Shown here one piece after another: positions 16,909 through 24,859 of a DNA stretch of 51,759 nt; the stretch's first letter is position 1; each line of letters opens with the position of its first letter. The DNA comes from Candidatus Woesearchaeota archaeon. Lineage in GTDB: Archaea > Nanobdellota > Nanobdellia > Woesearchaeales > UBA9989. Position numbers and translations under genes: made by a program. The DNA lies in NCBI GenBank assembly GCA_013329045.1, contig DUKZ01000018.1:1-51759 (forward strand), written 5' to 3'. The notes beneath the pieces are model-generated. The model did no database searches and was not told where the DNA came from. It worked only from the letters and a program-made list of their open reading frames with translations.

Positions 16909-17076
16909 TCACGTGTTCTCTTCTACAAATTTTTTAATATCCTCAATATTTTCAAGGATCAATTTTGCTTTCTTAACTCCAAACGAAAAGGGGGGATATT
17001 TGTCAGATACCTCCACACCCTCCTCCAATAAAGAAATTGTTTTGTGTCCCTTGTATTCTCCTGTTTTTGATACCAT
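16909..17076 (-). CDS. small protein, 55 aa
   Basis: Minus-strand ATG 17076 to TGA. The sequence begins MVSKTGEYKGHKTISLLEEG and continues with KYPPFSFGVKKAKLIL and an acidic helix, which looks like a genuine small folded protein. It lies 96 nt downstream of the RecB-like nuclease, same strand. Unknown function; a small regulator or antitoxin is possible. Confidence 0.5.
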   Translation of the reverse strand: MVSKTGEYKGHKTISLLEEGVEVSDKYPPFSFGVKKAKLILENIEDIKKFVEENT

Positions 17077-17172
17077 TTTGTTACCTCATTTTTAGATTAT
17101 TTTTATCGGAGTGCTTTGAAACAATCCCACATTTATTGTTACAGTATTTTTTTTAACCCCACTTTGTCATCA

Positions 17173-18348
17173 TCATTTCCCCCTCAAGCTAACCCTCACT
17201 GTCTCTCCTTTCTCCACATACTTCTCCAGTATCGCCAGCAGTTCTTTTGGAATCTCCTTGTTATTGATCATCTTTGCCAGCTCATACACATCCACCACAG
17301 CCAGCTTGTCCCACAGGCCAATCTTCCGGACAGCGTCAAAGAACGCTTTCCTTTCCTTATCTTCCTTCTTCGGGAAAGATAATTTAGGATAGCTTTTCAC
17401 CGACACCTTCATATCCGACCCAAACACGACCTCGATATCGTGCTGCTTCGCATATGCAACCAATTCCTCCCGCACCTCCTCTAGCTTCTCTTCCTTCAAC
17501 TTGACATCATGATACAAAGAAGCATACAAATTCACCAGCTTCACCCCATCATCTTTCAGGAACTCCTTTGCTTTCTTCTCTTCTACCTCAAACTTATGCC
17601 TGAACAATGGGCATAGTGGCTGGAACTCACACCATTCACATAAGGTTGATTCCCTGGCAGGATATTCTTTACATTGCTCAATCTCTTTGATACTCTCAAG
17701 AACATCACCTTTCAGCTTCTCTAGCTGTTCATCAGTCCTTTCAGATGACATCTCTTTATCAAAAGCCAGGAAATGCCAGATAAGCTTGACTTTCTTGGCA
17801 TCTGGATACATTGTCTTGACGCCATATGCATAGACAGCAAGCTGCCTATCCTGGTCTAATTTGCTCTGTGTTGGCAGGGTATTGGAGGTCTTATAATCAT
17901 GGATCTCATACACTTCATCAGAAGCCAATGCCAGCCTATCTATCCTTACATGGATCTTATAACCGTTAATATCAACAAAGTTCTGGGTTTCCAGGCCTAT
18001 TGTTCTTGTATGATTGAACGGCGTACACCTATTGTAATAATCAGTGATGAATTTCTCACCCATCTTTCTATAATTTTCCGGGTCATACTCATCCCGAACA
18101 ATAACAATGCCATCATTCCAGTTCTTTGTCCACTCCTCATTGTAGAAAGCGAGCATATCCTTAAGAGAATTCATCTTCTGGAACTTCAGGTCCTTATACA
18201 GCTTCTCTAAGGACTCATGGACTCTTTTACCAAGGAACGCTTCAACACTCTCTCCTATCTCAGTCTCAACTTTATCGATATAGCCGAATTTATACTTGAG
18301 CGGACACTGCTCAAACGTGCTCAGTTTGGAATGGGAATAGGTGGTCAT
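17173..18348 (-). CDS. RecB/Cas4-like PD-(D/E)XK nuclease with Fe-S cysteines
   Basis: A 391-aa nuclease. The N-terminal SKLSTFEQCPLKY with Cys15, and the later CEWCEFQPLC (about 238-247), match the four Cys that hold a 4Fe-4S cluster in AddB/Cas4-type nucleases. The catalytic core is IDRLAL...YEIHDYKTS (about 134-156), then a QLAVYAY helix. A long helical C-terminal extension (about 255-391) is unassigned. Start overlaps the dinD stop (ATGA), and its first 38 bp are duplicated at 19275-19312. Likely acts on DNA ends in defence or repair. Confidence 0.88.
   Translation of the reverse strand: MTTYSHSKLSTFEQCPLKYKFGYIDKVETEIGESVEAFLGKRVHESLEKLYKDLKFQKMNSLKDMLAFYNEEWTKNWNDGIVIVRDEYDPENYRKMGEKFITDYYNRCTPFNHTRTIGLETQNFVDINGYKIHVRIDRLALASDEVYEIHDYKTSNTLPTQSKLDQDRQLAVYAYGVKTMYPDAKKVKLIWHFLAFDKEMSSERTDEQLEKLKGDVLESIKEIEQCKEYPARESTLCEWCEFQPLCPLFRHKFEVEEKKAKEFLKDDGVKLVNLYASLYHDVKLKEEKLEEVREELVAYAKQHDIEVVFGSDMKVSVKSYPKLSFPKKEDKERKAFFDAVRKIGLWDKLAVVDVYELAKMINNKEIPKELLAILEKYVEKGETVRVSLRGK
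18311..18348. repeat. 38-bp direct repeat, nuclease-side copy
   Basis: The first 38 bp of the RecB-like nuclease gene; 35 of 38 positions match 19275-19312. The two copies bracket dinD. Confidence 0.8.
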
Positions 18349-19187
18349 GTTATCCGTTTCTTTGACCCCTCCGCTAACTGTTTTTCATCTTTCTTCACCC
18401 TCCTCTCCAGCCTCTTCAGGTCCTCTTCGGGAGGGAGGTTTTCAGGGATGATATTGCTCTTTTTCAATACTTCCCTAATATCAAGGTTGTTTTTAACATG
18501 CTCGCCTGTGATGGTTTGTTCTCCTTGAAGATCATGTTGCTTCACATTGAAATTCGTTATTTCTGTCGCCAGGTTTTTTGCAGTGATAGTGATGGTCGGC
18601 AGAAAATCAGCTATTGGCCTGTTCTTGGGTATTTTTAGTTTAGCTTTCATCTGCAATGTGGTATTGCCACCAAACAACGCCTGGTCTCCTTTGCTGCGAA
18701 TATTTGCAAAACCTTTCCCATCCACCCCTTTCTCATAAATCAGCTTGGAAAGCTCTGTTTCAGAGGCGGTCAATTTCTTCCTTGCATCCATCCTTTCCAA
18801 CAAGGCTATCCTTTCTTCTATCAATTCCTGCTTTCGCGTCTGGATAGCAAAATAGCTTTGTGCAAAAGCGATCTCCTCTTTTCTCGGATCGCCGTTCTGG
18901 GCGATAAGATAACATGCATATCTTGTGAGTATGATATCATCAACCTGTCTTTCACTACCAGAACCTAGTGGCACCATCCTGTTGACGTCAACGAAATGGT
19001 CAAGAACATTATTTCCTGCAGTTTTGCATGATTCTTTTGCCTTTTGGACAACCTTCAGGAAGTTTCGTAAGTCTTCATAACCTAGAAGTTTTTGCAGATC
19101 TCTGGCAAACCAAAATTCAATTCCCTGCTCTTCATACGCATAATCTTCAAAGTCTTTTGTCAGTCTGATGATGATGTTTTTATCCAT
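18345..19187 (-). CDS. dinD: DNA-damage-inducible protein D-like (DinD)
   Basis: A 280-aa DinD homologue recognised from FEDYAYEEQGIEFWFARDLQKLLGY in the N terminus (BRO/KilA-like region), then VDDIILTRYACYLIAQNGD and a C-terminal NITGEHVKNN region. DinD is SOS-induced and inhibits RecA in Escherichia coli; an archaeal homologue must have another control. It lies between direct repeats of the nuclease 5' end, so it looks like an insertion into an older nuclease operon. It overlaps the 43-aa ORF by 8 nt. Confidence 0.9.
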   Translation of the reverse strand: MDKNIIIRLTKDFEDYAYEEQGIEFWFARDLQKLLGYEDLRNFLKVVQKAKESCKTAGNNVLDHFVDVNRMVPLGSGSERQVDDIILTRYACYLIAQNGDPRKEEIAFAQSYFAIQTRKQELIEERIALLERMDARKKLTASETELSKLIYEKGVDGKGFANIRSKGDQALFGGNTTLQMKAKLKIPKNRPIADFLPTITITAKNLATEITNFNVKQHDLQGEQTITGEHVKNNLDIREVLKKSNIIPENLPPEEDLKRLERRVKKDEKQLAEGSKKRIT

Positions 19188-19311
19188 TGTTCATGATCCC
19201 TCTTCTTTGCAGATATGCAGTGGTTTGATTCATTCTTTCATGCTGTTTTGACAATAGCATCTTTGTGTATCCCTCAAAAGTGCTCAGTTTGGAATGGGAA
19301 TAAGCGGTCAT
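19180..19311 (-). CDS. 43-aa ORF with duplicated nuclease N terminus
   Basis: The first 12 residues (MTAYSHSKLSTFE minus one change) copy the start of the RecB-like nuclease; the remaining about 30 residues are unrelated. The ATG overlaps the PD-(D/E)XK stop (ATGA) and the stop overlaps dinD by 8 nt, so it keeps translational coupling across the insertion. It may be a by-product rather than a functional peptide. Confidence 0.5.
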   Translation of the reverse strand: MTAYSHSKLSTFEGYTKMLLSKQHERMNQTTAYLQRRGIMNNG

Positions 19312-19312
19312 T
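19275..19312. repeat. 38-bp direct repeat, upstream copy
   Basis: Matches 18311-18348 at 35 of 38 positions. It supplies the start codon of the 43-aa ORF. Confidence 0.8.
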
Positions 19313-19805
19313 TTTCTAATACCTTGATGTTGTTTTTGAACGAATCTATGAGCTCTTGAGTATACCACTTAGGAGAATCCTTATTTGGCTTTGTTAGAAA
19401 TATTCTTACTGTGCTCTCATTATGCTTTTGATCATTTTTTCCAGGCCTATCCTTCCAGTTCTTATGTGCTTCCCGGACACTTTTTGAAACAATTTTTGCT
19501 GGTACGATATAGTAGTCCCATACTTCTTTATTCTCTTTTAACGTTACAAAGGCATAGTAATATTCTGTTTTGGGGTCTGCTTCATCTTTAGGTGATACTC
19601 TGAAACTTTTATTATTGTACCAAGCAGTTTTAACCTGAATTTTAATGGTTTTACTATCAGATGGTCGAATCGCTAAGATATCATAAGACTCAGCCCTACC
19701 AAGCGTTATTGTAGTGATATAACCTCTTGAAGAGAGAATAGATGCTATAAAATACTCCCCTGCATTTCCGATATTATTATTGTCTGGTTTAGCCTTCTTT
19801 TCCAT
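19308..19805 (-). CDS. PD-(D/E)XK endonuclease-like protein
   Basis: A 165-aa protein with an N-terminal nuclease core: GNAGEYFIASILSSRGY supplies the first Glu, and AESYDILAI...KIQVKTAWY supplies Asp and the Q-x-K pair typical of Holliday-resolvase-like PD-(D/E)XK folds. The C-terminal half is unassigned. Starts 3 nt after the 71-aa gene ends; co-transcribed with the CARF operon. Confidence 0.75.
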   Translation of the reverse strand: MEKKAKPDNNNIGNAGEYFIASILSSRGYITTITLGRAESYDILAIRPSDSKTIKIQVKTAWYNNKSFRVSPKDEADPKTEYYYAFVTLKENKEVWDYYIVPAKIVSKSVREAHKNWKDRPGKNDQKHNESTVRIFLTKPNKDSPKWYTQELIDSFKNNIKVLEK

Positions 19806-19808
19806 CCT

Positions 19809-20024
19809 TCACTCCCTCACTTCCAGCCATCCTTCCTGTTCTATAAAATCAGCCACTCTCTTCGTAAAATACACAACCTTCGTCTTCTTATGCTGCACAA
19901 GATCTATCTTCACATACCCACTCATTGACCGAATCTCTATGATGTGGGATACCAGCTCAAAATTGCCATCGAAATCTCCTTTGAACGATAATCCTTCATT
20001 CTCCAGGTTGTATGTTTTGATCAT
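19809..20024 (-). CDS. hypothetical 71-aa protein
   Basis: No recognised family. A compact beta-rich small protein (LSFKGDFDGNFELVSHIIEIR) ending in a charged helix. 10 nt downstream of the AlbA_2 gene and 3 nt upstream of the PD-(D/E)XK gene, clearly in the operon. Confidence 0.6.
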   Translation of the reverse strand: MIKTYNLENEGLSFKGDFDGNFELVSHIIEIRSMSGYVKIDLVQHKKTKVVYFTKRVADFIEQEGWLEVRE

Positions 20025-20034
20025 TCAGTGGATC

Positions 20035-21444
20035 CTACATTACCTTCCAATAGCCCTTTTTCTTGCTGCCCATCCTTGCTAATTTTCCTTCTGATTTTAA
20101 TTGCTGGATATGGAACCTTACTGTGTTTGCATTTACCCTTAACGCTTTTGCAATATCCTCGCCGGTATATGACGGATTATTGCTGAGCAATTCAATGATG
20201 TCTCTTTTTATTGTTGGTTTATTTGTGGTTTTATTTGTGGTTATAATTGTGGGTTTTCGCAGAGGAAAAGTGATCTTATAATGGTCAAAATCCCCTTCGA
20301 CAAAAGGGGGCACACCAAATGTTCTCTTCCATCCAGAAAACATCTTTGTGAATCCGCTCCCAATATTCTCTGATAATTTGGCGAATCTGAATGCCCTGGC
20401 CACAATTGGATTTCTGGGCTGTGAATAATCCTCCTTTAAGATCAACTCTATCTTCTTTGGGAGCGCTCCAGGGTTAAAAAATTCAAACTTGTCTGAAAAA
20501 ACCCTGATACATGCATTTCCTGAACTGAAATAGTCCGTATGCATGATAAGATTGACAAGTGCCTCCCTGATCGCTTGAAGCTGCTCTGGATCATCATTCC
20601 GAAATCCCCCTCTTATGCTAAAAGGAACACTTACCTTCTGGAAGAGTCTCTGGGAAATTTCAAAATAACTGGAGAATAGGTTTTTCTTGGAAGATATCCT
20701 ATAATCATATCGGGTAGTAGCATCATGATAACTTGTTCCGGGAATCTCAAGATACTCAATTCGGAAATTATTAAATTGGGACAGAAGGGAATCAGGAGTA
20801 CCAAACAAGAGAAGACCACCATATGTCACTTTCCCATTGTCATGGACTCTTAATTTTTGAAGAAACTCATCAAGTTTCAGCGAATTATATGGATGGGAGG
20901 GATTCATCTGTGTAAAGAGATTCCTATACTTCATGATTGATTCATGATCGAGATCCTTGAGCATAAGCGTGCTTATCTCTTTATCTTTCTCCTCAAATGA
21001 AGAATTCCTAAAGAAGCTGTCGATCTCTTCCTGGGTTGCTCTCTGATCACCACTGCCAGTACGGATAAATGTATTTTTCGGGTTGTCAAAATAGACAGGC
21101 TTGTCCCGCGGGGACTTTTGCGGAATGTTAAACCCCAGAACAACTCCTTCGGGAAATGTATACTTCTTGCACACAACCTCGATTATCTTATTGAATTTAG
21201 TTCTGTTTCTCAGTAGTGTAGTAAAATCCTGCTCTATTTTCGTTGGAGAAGCAACACCTTCTATCTCAAAAAAACTGCCTTTCTTGTTTATCCCAAAAAC
21301 TAGCCACCCACCAGCAGTATTTGAAAATGCTGAAACTGTTTCCCAGGAACTTTTTGGTATCTCTGATTTAGCAAGCTTAACCTCAAAATCTTCCCACTCA
21401 ATATCATCTAATCTCCGGATAAGCTCCTTCTTGTTCATACTCAC
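20035..21444 (-). CDS. AlbA_2/Schlafen-type regulator with HATPase-like and wHTH domains
   Basis: A 469-aa protein of the divergent AlbA_2 family: N-terminal domain with FEVKLAKSE...VSAFSNTAGGWLVFGI (about 18-52), a central GHKL-ATPase-like module with LVNLIMHTDY and FNPGALPK (about 290-340), and a C-terminal winged helix (about 405-469: YTGEDIAKALRVNANTVRFHIQQL). Such proteins sit in defence islands as regulators or effectors. A Thr/Asn/Lys linker before the wHTH is coded by a tandem repeat. Start overlaps the CARF gene stop (ATGA). Confidence 0.85.
   Translation of the reverse strand: MSMNKKELIRRLDDIEWEDFEVKLAKSEIPKSSWETVSAFSNTAGGWLVFGINKKGSFFEIEGVASPTKIEQDFTTLLRNRTKFNKIIEVVCKKYTFPEGVVLGFNIPQKSPRDKPVYFDNPKNTFIRTGSGDQRATQEEIDSFFRNSSFEEKDKEISTLMLKDLDHESIMKYRNLFTQMNPSHPYNSLKLDEFLQKLRVHDNGKVTYGGLLLFGTPDSLLSQFNNFRIEYLEIPGTSYHDATTRYDYRISSKKNLFSSYFEISQRLFQKVSVPFSIRGGFRNDDPEQLQAIREALVNLIMHTDYFSSGNACIRVFSDKFEFFNPGALPKKIELILKEDYSQPRNPIVARAFRFAKLSENIGSGFTKMFSGWKRTFGVPPFVEGDFDHYKITFPLRKPTIITTNKTTNKPTIKRDIIELLSNNPSYTGEDIAKALRVNANTVRFHIQQLKSEGKLARMGSKKKGYWKVM
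20218..20252. repeat. tandem repeat within the AlbA_2 gene
   Basis: About three units of an 11-13-bp TTTATTTGTGG motif, coding the TTNKTTNK linker. A length-variable hinge is plausible. Confidence 0.6.
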
Positions 21445-22043
21445 AGCCTCGCAATCTTCCCCGCATCTGTCAGCTTTAATCCATCCTCCACTGAGATCAG
21501 GTCCATATCCTTCAGTTCATCTATTGCCCGGTACAGCATCGCCGTTGACAGATCAATCTTCTCAGACAGTTCCTTTATCGATGCATAATTGCCAGCATCC
21601 ACATACTCGAGGATTTTCTTCTGGCTCTCTGTCAGCTTGAACGACAATCTGGGAAGATACACCACCAAACCCTTGTCTTCTTCTGGATTGTATGCGATCT
21701 TCTTCACCCGGTCATGCCGTGCATACGCCGCAAACAACAGCCCTATTGCCTTTGTCTTGCGTCCAGAGGTGATATTCACATACACCACATCCTCCTTTGG
21801 CTGCATGTCGATGATCTCAACACACTTCGAAGCGACTTTCACGACATCATACACGGCGCATTTCACCGTTTTCACTTCAATTACTTTCCCAAGAGAATCC
21901 TGGATCAGCTTTAGCGCCTTGTCCTGCTCCCTATCGGGCTTCTCATCCAATAGCAAAATCAGGCGGTCCGGCCCTAGCTTCGTTGCAGCAAGCAAGACAG
22001 GATCTGGATTGTACACTGTCGCAATAAGCACCTTCTTTCCCAT
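21441..22043 (-). CDS. CARF-domain wHTH regulator (Csa3-like)
   Basis: A 200-aa protein with an N-terminal Rossmann-like CARF domain (VLIATVYNPDPVLLAATKL at the start, then VYVNITSGRKTKAIGLLFAAYA about 88-110, the typical CARF ligand-site motif) and a C-terminal winged helix (about 145-200: SIKELSEKIDLSTAMLYRAIDEL). By family knowledge CARF domains bind cyclic or linear oligoadenylates. ATG 22043 with GGGGG upstream is preferred to 22055 or 22091, since a TATA near 22072-22082 lies inside the longer form. Heads the operon. Confidence 0.85.
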   Translation of the reverse strand: MGKKVLIATVYNPDPVLLAATKLGPDRLILLLDEKPDREQDKALKLIQDSLGKVIEVKTVKCAVYDVVKVASKCVEIIDMQPKEDVVYVNITSGRKTKAIGLLFAAYARHDRVKKIAYNPEEDKGLVVYLPRLSFKLTESQKKILEYVDAGNYASIKELSEKIDLSTAMLYRAIDELKDMDLISVEDGLKLTDAGKIARL

Positions 22044-22162
22044 AGTTTCCCCCATCTCTTCAAAACATTTGCTGCTTAAATACGTTTCCATTCAGGAATG
22101 AAAAAATCAGGGAGATTTAAGACTTTCCATTATCAAGTATAATATTATACTAAATAATAGAA

Positions 22163-22173
22163 ATTTATATAAA
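22163..22173 (+). promoter_or_regulatory. TATA box of the AAA+ operon
   Basis: ATTTATATAAA lies about 26 nt upstream of ATG 22196, predicting a leaderless mRNA. It sits in the 150-bp divergent gap shared with the CARF operon, so one regulator could control both. Confidence 0.55.
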
Positions 22174-22195
22174 CCACCATCTTCAAAAAAAACCC

Positions 22196-22726
22196 ATGAA
22201 AGGCTACTCCTCACTCAATCAGTTCATCGAGGACCATTATCTAAGAAGGGTCGCTGCAAAGATCGACCCGGGAAAAGAGGGGCGCACGATAACAAAGCTG
22301 CTTGAAAAGCGCATCAAAGACCGCCTGGAAAATGCCACTCCCTCATTCAGGAGCATGTTAAAGAAGAACTGCTACACCTTGAATGACTTAAACCTTATTG
22401 CCACCCATGATACGATAAGCGGCATTGTCACCCTTGAGATGTTCCTCAAGGAGACATATGGTGATTACCAGAGGAACAATATAAGAAAACTGCTCAAGAG
22501 CCGGGCATTTAGGACAGGAAAGCTCTCCAGGCTGCATGATTTCATCCCCCAGGAGATCACCTCAAAAAATGACTTGTTGCAGTTCATCAGGGCAAGAAAG
22601 ACCCTTCCAAGGTCTGAGATTGCAGAGATCATGCGTCTTGTCGGGAAAGGGGACTGGAAAGGCTGGCTGGAGGAATTGCTCGCCCAAAAGAAGATCAGTG
22701 AACGGTATGGGAGGGTGTATGCATGA
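22196..22726 (+). CDS. hypothetical protein coupled to AAA+ ATPase
   Basis: A 176-aa all-helical-looking protein with no family I recognise. It has basic residues spread along its length (KRIKDRLENATPSFRSMLKKN) and no membrane segment. The stop overlaps the AAA+ gene start (ATGA), so the two are probably made in fixed ratio and could act as adaptor and motor. Confidence 0.65.
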   Translation: MKGYSSLNQFIEDHYLRRVAAKIDPGKEGRTITKLLEKRIKDRLENATPSFRSMLKKNCYTLNDLNLIATHDTISGIVTLEMFLKETYGDYQRNNIRKLLKSRAFRTGKLSRLHDFIPQEITSKNDLLQFIRARKTLPRSEIAEIMRLVGKGDWKGWLEELLAQKKISERYGRVYA

Positions 22727-24036
22727 GCTATACAAATTATCACCAGATCGTCCAGGACTTTAACTACATGAATAAGCTCACCCCAAGCCAGCTCTATCAT
22801 TACAATCCTTACGCAGAGCCAGAAGACGTCATCAAGAATAGCATAATCACGAAAATTAGGAACATTTGGAAGGAGCATATCAATGAAAGGTTCACAAATG
22901 CAAAAGGTCCCCTTGGAACATTCCTTGCCAGCTACCCCCTAACATTCCGGGAGCTTTGCTGCCTCATCGAGCTTATCGAGACATCGAATGATGAATCTGA
23001 TTTTGAGAAGGAGAATATGATCAAGGTGGTAGACGACCCATTCCGGAAGCATAATGTCAGGTTTGAATCGAGCAGACTCAGGAAACACGGGCTTGTCTTT
23101 CGCATCATCAATCCTCTTCGTCCATTAAGGATGGTCTATGAGGTGTCCTTTCGTGCTCAGCTGGGCATCACCGGGCAAGGGTATACTGATGAATACGAAC
23201 AGTTAGACCTTATGCTGGAAGAGGAATCCAAAAGGAATTCTCCGGAGCAACTAGACAGCCTCTATCGATTCATCACCCCGTTAGTCTCATTCAATGATCT
23301 CATTGTGAATGATAAGGTAAGAGAACATCTTCGTGCTGCCATCGCACGGGAACAGGGAAAGCAGACGATGCTTAAGGAATGGGGCCTAGACCGGACAATA
23401 CTCTATGGCAGGGGAACGACACTGAACTTTAGAGGTCCGCCCGGCACCGGCAAGACCCTGGCAGCAGGAGTCATTGCAACTGAGCTTGGAAGAAAGCTGC
23501 TCATGGTGCGCTATGACCAGCTCCAGAGTTCCTTTATCAGTGTCACGGAAAAGCATATTCATCAGGTGTTTGATATCGCCCGGATGAAAGATGCTGTCCT
23601 GTTCTTTGATGAGGCTGATGCCATCGCATTGTCAAGGGCATCCCTTGATAGATCCTGGGAGATGTCCCAGGTCAACACACTCCTCAAGGAGCTGGAGATG
23701 TTTGAGGGTGTGTGCATCTTTGCAACAAATTTTGCGGAAAAATATGATCCTGCATTCCAGAGAAGATTGACAATGCACATCGATTTTCCCCTGCCGACAA
23801 AAGAGCAGGCAGAGATGATCTTAAACAAGCTGCTGCCGAGGAGAGCAAGAGAAAAAGGATTATCGCTGCATGGCCTGAAGGTTGCTGGGATGAGCGGTGG
23901 AGACCTGAAGAATGTTGTCTTGAACGCGGCAGGCTTTGCTCTCAAAGGCAAGGCAAAGAGTATTGGAAGGAAACACTTAGAAGAGGCGATCGGTGTTACT
24001 ATGATGAAGAACAAGACAGTGGGGTATATCCAATGA
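22723..24036 (+). CDS. AAA+ ATPase, FtsH/Cdc48-like module
   Basis: A 437-aa protein: an unassigned N-terminal region (1-210), then one AAA+ domain. Walker A GPPGTGKT is at about 238-245, Walker B VLFFDEADA at about 290-298, a FATNF sensor-1 region, and arginine-rich FQRRLTMHIDFPLP. There is no protease domain, so it is a remodelling ATPase. It overlaps the next gene by 4 nt. Confidence 0.85.
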   Translation: MSYTNYHQIVQDFNYMNKLTPSQLYHYNPYAEPEDVIKNSIITKIRNIWKEHINERFTNAKGPLGTFLASYPLTFRELCCLIELIETSNDESDFEKENMIKVVDDPFRKHNVRFESSRLRKHGLVFRIINPLRPLRMVYEVSFRAQLGITGQGYTDEYEQLDLMLEEESKRNSPEQLDSLYRFITPLVSFNDLIVNDKVREHLRAAIAREQGKQTMLKEWGLDRTILYGRGTTLNFRGPPGTGKTLAAGVIATELGRKLLMVRYDQLQSSFISVTEKHIHQVFDIARMKDAVLFFDEADAIALSRASLDRSWEMSQVNTLLKELEMFEGVCIFATNFAEKYDPAFQRRLTMHIDFPLPTKEQAEMILNKLLPRRAREKGLSLHGLKVAGMSGGDLKNVVLNAAGFALKGKAKSIGRKHLEEAIGVTMMKNKTVGYIQ

Positions 24037-24368
24037 AAAACGGAATAGAGAAGACGGCTATGATCATCGGTATCATCATGATGTTCATTACCTTTATCTT
24101 CCTGACAATTGAACTCGTTGATAGGGTAAGGTCAGGAGAGGCATCACTGGAAAAGATGATAAAGAAGAGTATTGGAGATGATGAGCAATTCGTCTTTTCA
24201 AAGATGATTCAGGATGGCAGGAGCGTTGCGCTTATCGATTATAACTGCGTCCCGATAAACAAGATCACCAAAGGCATCATGGACTGTAATGGCGAGTAGT
24301 ATGTCTTTGCAACAAAGGAAGACGGTAAGTGGGTTATTGAATGGGAGACAAAAGTGGTTGTTTGGTGA
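24033..24368 (+). pseudogene. single-TM protein interrupted by in-frame TAG
   Basis: The frame from ATG 24033 codes one TM helix (about 8-28) and a short soluble domain, then meets TAG at 24297-24299. Reading on gives 22 more codons to TGA 24366-24368 with protein-like sequence (YVFATKEDGKWVIEWETKV). A Trp codon TGG changed to TAG would restore a smooth NGE-W-YVFATKEDG. Without readthrough the product is 88 aa. Nonsense mutation, sequencing error or readthrough cannot be told apart here. Confidence 0.6.
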
Positions 24369-24376
24369 AACCCACC

Positions 24377-24387
24377 ACCTTTTTATA
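24377..24387 (+). promoter_or_regulatory. TATA box of the 52-aa gene
   Basis: CTTTTTATACC is centred about 27 nt before ATG 24411, the usual leaderless spacing in this window. Confidence 0.5.
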
Positions 24388-24410
24388 CCCCTCTATTCAT
24401 TATCTATCAA

Positions 24411-24569
24411 ATGAGGTTCACCAACATACTTCGAAAACTCGGTATTCTGCGCTGGGGCAAGGTTAAGGCAAAATACAAAAATGCAAGAGAACGCCCTATC
24501 GAATTTCAAGATGAGGGAGTTTTCAATGCCGAAAAAGACCTTATTCTAAATAACAAAAGAAAATCGTGA
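24411..24569 (+). CDS. small basic protein, 52 aa
   Basis: MRFTNILRKLGILRWG then a Lys/Arg-rich region and an acidic stretch. The well-placed TATA box and clean frame argue that it is expressed. No family recognised; it could be a small DNA- or RNA-binding protein. Confidence 0.5.
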   Translation: MRFTNILRKLGILRWGKVKAKYKNARERPIEFQDEGVFNAEKDLILNNKRKS

Positions 24570-24572
24570 AGA

Positions 24573-24615
24573 ACATCCCTCACTGGACATCCTTGTGTGA
24601 GATATAAAAAAGTGT
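24573..24615 (+). repeat. promoter-region repeat, copy A
   Basis: A segment around CACTGGACATCCTTGTGTGA (24581-24600) with a following TATA-like run. It resembles 27476-27517 at most positions; each copy precedes a gene starting MIIKEL. Confidence 0.55.
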
Positions 24616-24655
24616 AGAAATTGTCAGTTATTATATCCTTATAACGAAGTAGTTC

Positions 24656-24838
24656 ATGATTATCAAAGAACTCAAGCTAAGAAGATTCCACTACAAGTCC
24701 CGCAAGGGATTATCTGAAAGATTGCTGAATGCCTATCTGAAGAAAAGAGGGTATCAGGTATACAGTGCAGGAGAAAGTGAGGAAAGGATACAGAAAAACC
24801 AAAAAGCTTTTATAACAATCTATTATACTCCATTATAA
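24656..24838 (+). CDS. hypothetical protein, 60 aa (MIIKEL family)
   Basis: MIIKELKLRRFHYKSRKG then LSERLLNAYLKKRGYQVY. The start resembles nuclease-like small proteins, but I cannot assign it and it may itself be truncated at the C terminus. A broken paralogue with its own copy of the promoter lies at 27532. Confidence 0.5.
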   Translation: MIIKELKLRRFHYKSRKGLSERLLNAYLKKRGYQVYSAGESEERIQKNQKAFITIYYTPL

Positions 24839-24859
24839 AACATAATACGAGGAAAATAA

